A DNA stretch of 17,373 nucleotides. Source: JAAXTT01 sp964530215 (GTDB taxonomy: Bacteria > Bacillota > Desulfotomaculia > Desulfotomaculales > Desulfocucumaceae). This document shows positions 15,192-17,373 of this stretch, piece after piece. The DNA is taken from contig CAZHAJ010000025.1 in the NCBI GenBank assembly GCA_964530215.1, positions 1-17,373 of the forward strand, written 5' to 3'. Each line of letters begins with the position of its first letter. Position 1 is the stretch's first letter. Both the position numbers and the translations under genes were made by a program. A model generated the notes under the pieces. It saw only the letters and a list, made by a program, of their open reading frames with translations. It did no database searches and was not told the origin of the DNA.

Positions 15192-15593
15192 TTGAGCAAA
15201 GGTGTGCCAAACTTAGGTCAGACTATACGCAAATTAAGGTTATCCAGGGTTATGGAGCAAAATGAGTTGGCCGGAAAAGTAGGTATTACTCAAAGCCATT
15301 TGTCTAAGATTGAAACCGGTAAGGCTAACCCTTCCCTTAGGATACTGAGAAAAATTGCAGATGCTCTTAATGTAGATCCCACGCATTTCTTTGGAGACAT
15401 CAAGGCAATATCATTAGATGATGATACCGTTGCTACAAATCATCTGGATGCCGAAATTCAGGAATTTATCGAACGAGAAGACAGTGTGCCTTTTTTGGAG
15501 TTTGCCAAAGATATTCATGAAATTGGGTTTACTGAGGTGGAGTTAAGTGCCCTCAGACTTATTTTTCAGTCACGTCAAAAGGATCAGCAATAA
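15192..15593 (+). CDS. XRE-family transcriptional regulator
   Basis: A 133-residue protein with an N-terminal helix-turn-helix of the Cro/CI (HTH_3) type, about residues 9-67: TIRKLRLSRVMEQNELAGKV, then GITQSHLSKIETGKANPS with the recognition helix, then LRKIADALNVDPTHFF. The C-terminal 65 residues are acidic and helical with no cupin, peptidase or ligand domain, so it is probably a dimerisation part, as in SinR-like regulators. The target is unknown. A GTG at 15183 is in frame, but GAGGTGA (15180-15186) places the start at the TTG at 15192, 5 bases away. The stop is only 4 bases from that of the convergent YbaK-type gene. Confidence 0.88.
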   Translation: MSKGVPNLGQTIRKLRLSRVMEQNELAGKVGITQSHLSKIETGKANPSLRILRKIADALNVDPTHFFGDIKAISLDDDTVATNHLDAEIQEFIEREDSVPFLEFAKDIHEIGFTEVELSALRLIFQSRQKDQQ

Positions 15594-15597
15594 ATTA

Positions 15598-16086
15598 TTA
15601 TTTACCTATTCCCACCTTTACAATAATGGGTTTTAGTATTCTTAATAGTTCCTTAGGCTCAAGGCTTATCAGGAAACCCCTTTTCCCTCCATTAATGTAT
15701 ATTTTGGGTAATGTGAGTATAGATTCTTCAAGATAAATTTTCATGTTTTTTCTGATGCCAAAGGGGGATGTTCCTCCCACTTGGTATCCTGTATGTTTTG
15801 TTGCCGTATCGGGCAAGCACGGAGTTATGGTTTTTGCCCCGATAAAGCGAGCTAAATTTTTTGTGGAGACACTGAGGTCACCGTGCATCAATACAATCAT
15901 CGGGTTTTTCTTTTCATCTTCCATCACTAATGTTTTAATTATTGCATGTTCCTCTACATTTAATTGACGGGATGATGCTTCGGTTCCACCATGCTCTATA
16001 TATTCATAGAAGTGTTCACTAAAGTCTGCTTTCTCTTTACTCAGCACTCTGACAGCCGGGGTCATTGTTTTTTTATTTTTAGCCAT
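15598..16086 (-). CDS. YbaK/EbsC-type aminoacyl-tRNA deacylase
   Basis: Cytoplasmic editing enzyme of the YbaK/EbsC family, 162 residues, expected to hydrolyse mischarged Cys-tRNA(Pro). Features seen are the N-terminal KTMTPAVRVL (6-15), EEHAIIKTLVM (45-55), whose Lys51 corresponds to the key Lys46 of H. influenzae YbaK, and the family signature GYQVGGTSPFG (100-110). These are followed by KIYLEESIL and the YINGGKRGFLI strand. The length and order are standard. The ATG has SD AAAGGA at 8 bases. It follows the rmuC stop by 25 bases with no promoter visible, so the two are probably co-transcribed. Substrate is inferred from family. Confidence 0.93.
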   Translation of the reverse strand: MAKNKKTMTPAVRVLSKEKADFSEHFYEYIEHGGTEASSRQLNVEEHAIIKTLVMEDEKKNPMIVLMHGDLSVSTKNLARFIGAKTITPCLPDTATKHTGYQVGGTSPFGIRKNMKIYLEESILTLPKIYINGGKRGFLISLEPKELLRILKPIIVKVGIGK

Positions 16087-16111
16087 CTCAATTATCCTTT
16101 ATAAAAATGTG

Positions 16112-17373
16112 CTAATCGGAATCTTTAAGTAAGTTGATATCTTTGGACTGTATCGTTCGGGTTGTACTGTCAACTACGTCTAAAGGTTCAATGTCATTTG
16201 CTGTTGAAGCTCCCAGTTCTTTAAATTTACGGGCACTTACCAATACTCTGCTTTCCATAGCTCCAACCGCTTTATTATATGCCTTTACTGATTGTTCCAA
16301 CCCTTTTTTAATGTCTGAAAAGTGATCCGTCAGTACACGAATGCGATCGTATAATTGTCTTCCTAAATTACAAATATCCTGTGCATTTTCGGCAATTTGT
16401 TCCTGACGCCAACCATAAGCGACAGCACGGAGCAGGGCAATTAAGGTGGTGGGAGTGGAAAGAATCACTCTTTGTTCCACTCCAAATTCGATTAAACTGG
16501 GATCTTGCTCTAAGGCTGCGCTGAAAAAAGTTTCGCCGGGTAAGAATAAAACAACAAATTCAGGTGATGAATCAAATTGCTCCCAATAAGATTTGGTAGA
16601 TAACTTGGACAAATGACTGCGAATATGTCTGGCATGATCTTTTAGTCTGGCAATCCTTGTATCATCATCCTGGCTTTCCAGTGATTCAAGATATGCAAGG
16701 ATGGGAGCCTTTGAATCTATTACTATATTTTTATTGCTGGGCAGTCGGACAATCATATCAGGACGGAGCCTGCCGCTTTCGGTTTCCACCGATTCCTGCT
16801 GCATGAAGTCACAGTATTCCAGCATCCCGGCCATTTCAACTACTCTCTTTAATTGAATTTCTCCCCACCTGCCCCTCACATTGGGAGTGCGGAGTGCTTT
16901 TACCAGATTGGATGTTTCTGTCTGTAACTGTATCTGGGTTTTCTGTAAAGATTCCACCTGCTGTGTGAGGGTAGCATAAGCATCAATGCGGACCTTTTCT
17001 ATCTCATGAATTTTTCCGTCCACTTTTTCCAGGGATTCCTTCATGGGTTTAATTAATTCATCCACTGCTTTTTTCCTGGCATCTAATTCACTTTTTGCAC
17101 CGTCCTGATATTTTTCCAAGGTAGCTCTAGCCAGTTCTAAAAATGATTGATTGTTACTTTTTAATGCTTCTGATGATAGCGCTTTAAAGGCATCAGATAG
17201 CTTTTCCTGTGCTTCATTAAGCAGGTTTAGTTTTTCGGTGTTTGTTTTCCTTTCTTCCTCCAATATTGTTTGCAGCCCCGATAATTTTTCCCTCAGCTCA
17301 GTGTTATTATTATTTAACTCTTCAATATGCTCTTCCTTTTTTATGAGGGTTGCTTCCAACTGGGGAATTCTTT
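16112..17373 (-). CDS. rmuC: RmuC family protein (5' end outside window)
   Basis: DNA-recombination-limiting protein of the RmuC family; at least 420 codons are in the window. The N-terminal third is a long coiled coil rich in Glu, Lys and Leu. The conserved core follows: [20 protein letters not shown], then [21 protein letters not shown], whose Asp and DxK resemble a PD-(D/E)xK nuclease site, then [16 protein letters not shown] and [21 protein letters not shown] at 17359 could serve as a start, but it has no SD and the frame is open to the window edge, so the true start and the usual N-terminal membrane anchor probably lie beyond it. RmuC is thought to limit inversions at short repeats; its enzymology is unproven. 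Confidence 0.93.
   Translation of the reverse strand, partial: RIPQLEATLIKKEEHIEELNNNNTELREKLSGLQTILEEERKTNTEKLNLLNEAQEKLSDAFKALSSEALKSNNQSFLELARATLEKYQDGAKSELDARKKAVDELIKPMKESLEKVDGKIHEIEKVRIDAYATLTQQVESLQKTQIQLQTETSNLVKALRTPNVRGRWGEIQLKRVVEMAGMLEYCDFMQQESVETESGRLRPDMIVRLPSNKNIVIDSKAPILAYLESLESQDDDTRIARLKDHARHIRSHLSKLSTKSYWEQFDSSPEFVVLFLPGETFFSAALEQDPSLIEFGVEQRVILSTPTTLIALLRAVAYGWRQEQIAENAQDICNLGRQLYDRIRVLTDHFSDIKKGLEQSVKAYNKAVGAMESRVLVSARKFKELGASTANDIEPLDVVDSTTRTIQSKDINLLKDSD

Overview
The window reads as chromosomal DNA from a low-to-moderate G+C Firmicute. The evidence is strong Shine-Dalgarno (SD) sequences of the GGAGGTG type before most genes, frequent TTG and GTG starts, a tRNA gene with an encoded CCA, and Bacillota-style ComEA/ComEC, DUF421 and FBP-type LDH proteins. 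Two acetate/carboxylate-type Na+ symporter operons, a molybdenum-cofactor cluster and an L-lactate dehydrogenase together suggest an anaerobic, organic-acid-using clostridium, perhaps Desulfotomaculum-like Peptococcaceae. That placement is an inference from gene content, not a match I could run.

Layout. (1) Bases 66-4620, minus strand: two operons for sodium:solute symporters. The distal pair is DUF485 protein plus ActP-type acetate symporter. The proximal set is a DUF4212 small subunit, a VC_2705-type large symporter and an unrecognised 141-residue membrane protein, closed by a clear intrinsic terminator. Both operons are preceded by a near-identical promoter/operator module, so they are probably co-regulated. 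(2) Bases 5068-9599, plus strand: a DUF421/YetF membrane protein, then comEA, a lytic transglycosylase and comEC, the core of a DNA-uptake locus without comEB. A minus-strand lipoprotein of unknown role converges on comEC with overlapping stop codons. (3) Bases 10235-13818, plus strand: moaA-moaC-MOSC protein (molybdenum cofactor), followed with little or no gap by tsaE-tsaB-rimI (tRNA t6A synthesis and ribosomal-protein acetylation). (4) Bases 13900-14983: L-lactate dehydrogenase with FBP-site residues, then tRNA-Arg(CCG) with its own consensus-like promoter. (5) Bases 15192-17373: an XRE-family regulator converging on a minus-strand pair, a YbaK/EbsC-type deacylase and RmuC (cut by the window edge).

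No insertion sequence, integrase, prophage, CRISPR array or toxin-antitoxin pair is visible. Most genes are conserved housekeeping or transport genes. The points most worth a second look are the shared promoter/operator block of the two symporter operons, the 141-residue third gene of the DUF4212 operon, and the signal-peptide-less transglycosylase between comEA and comEC.
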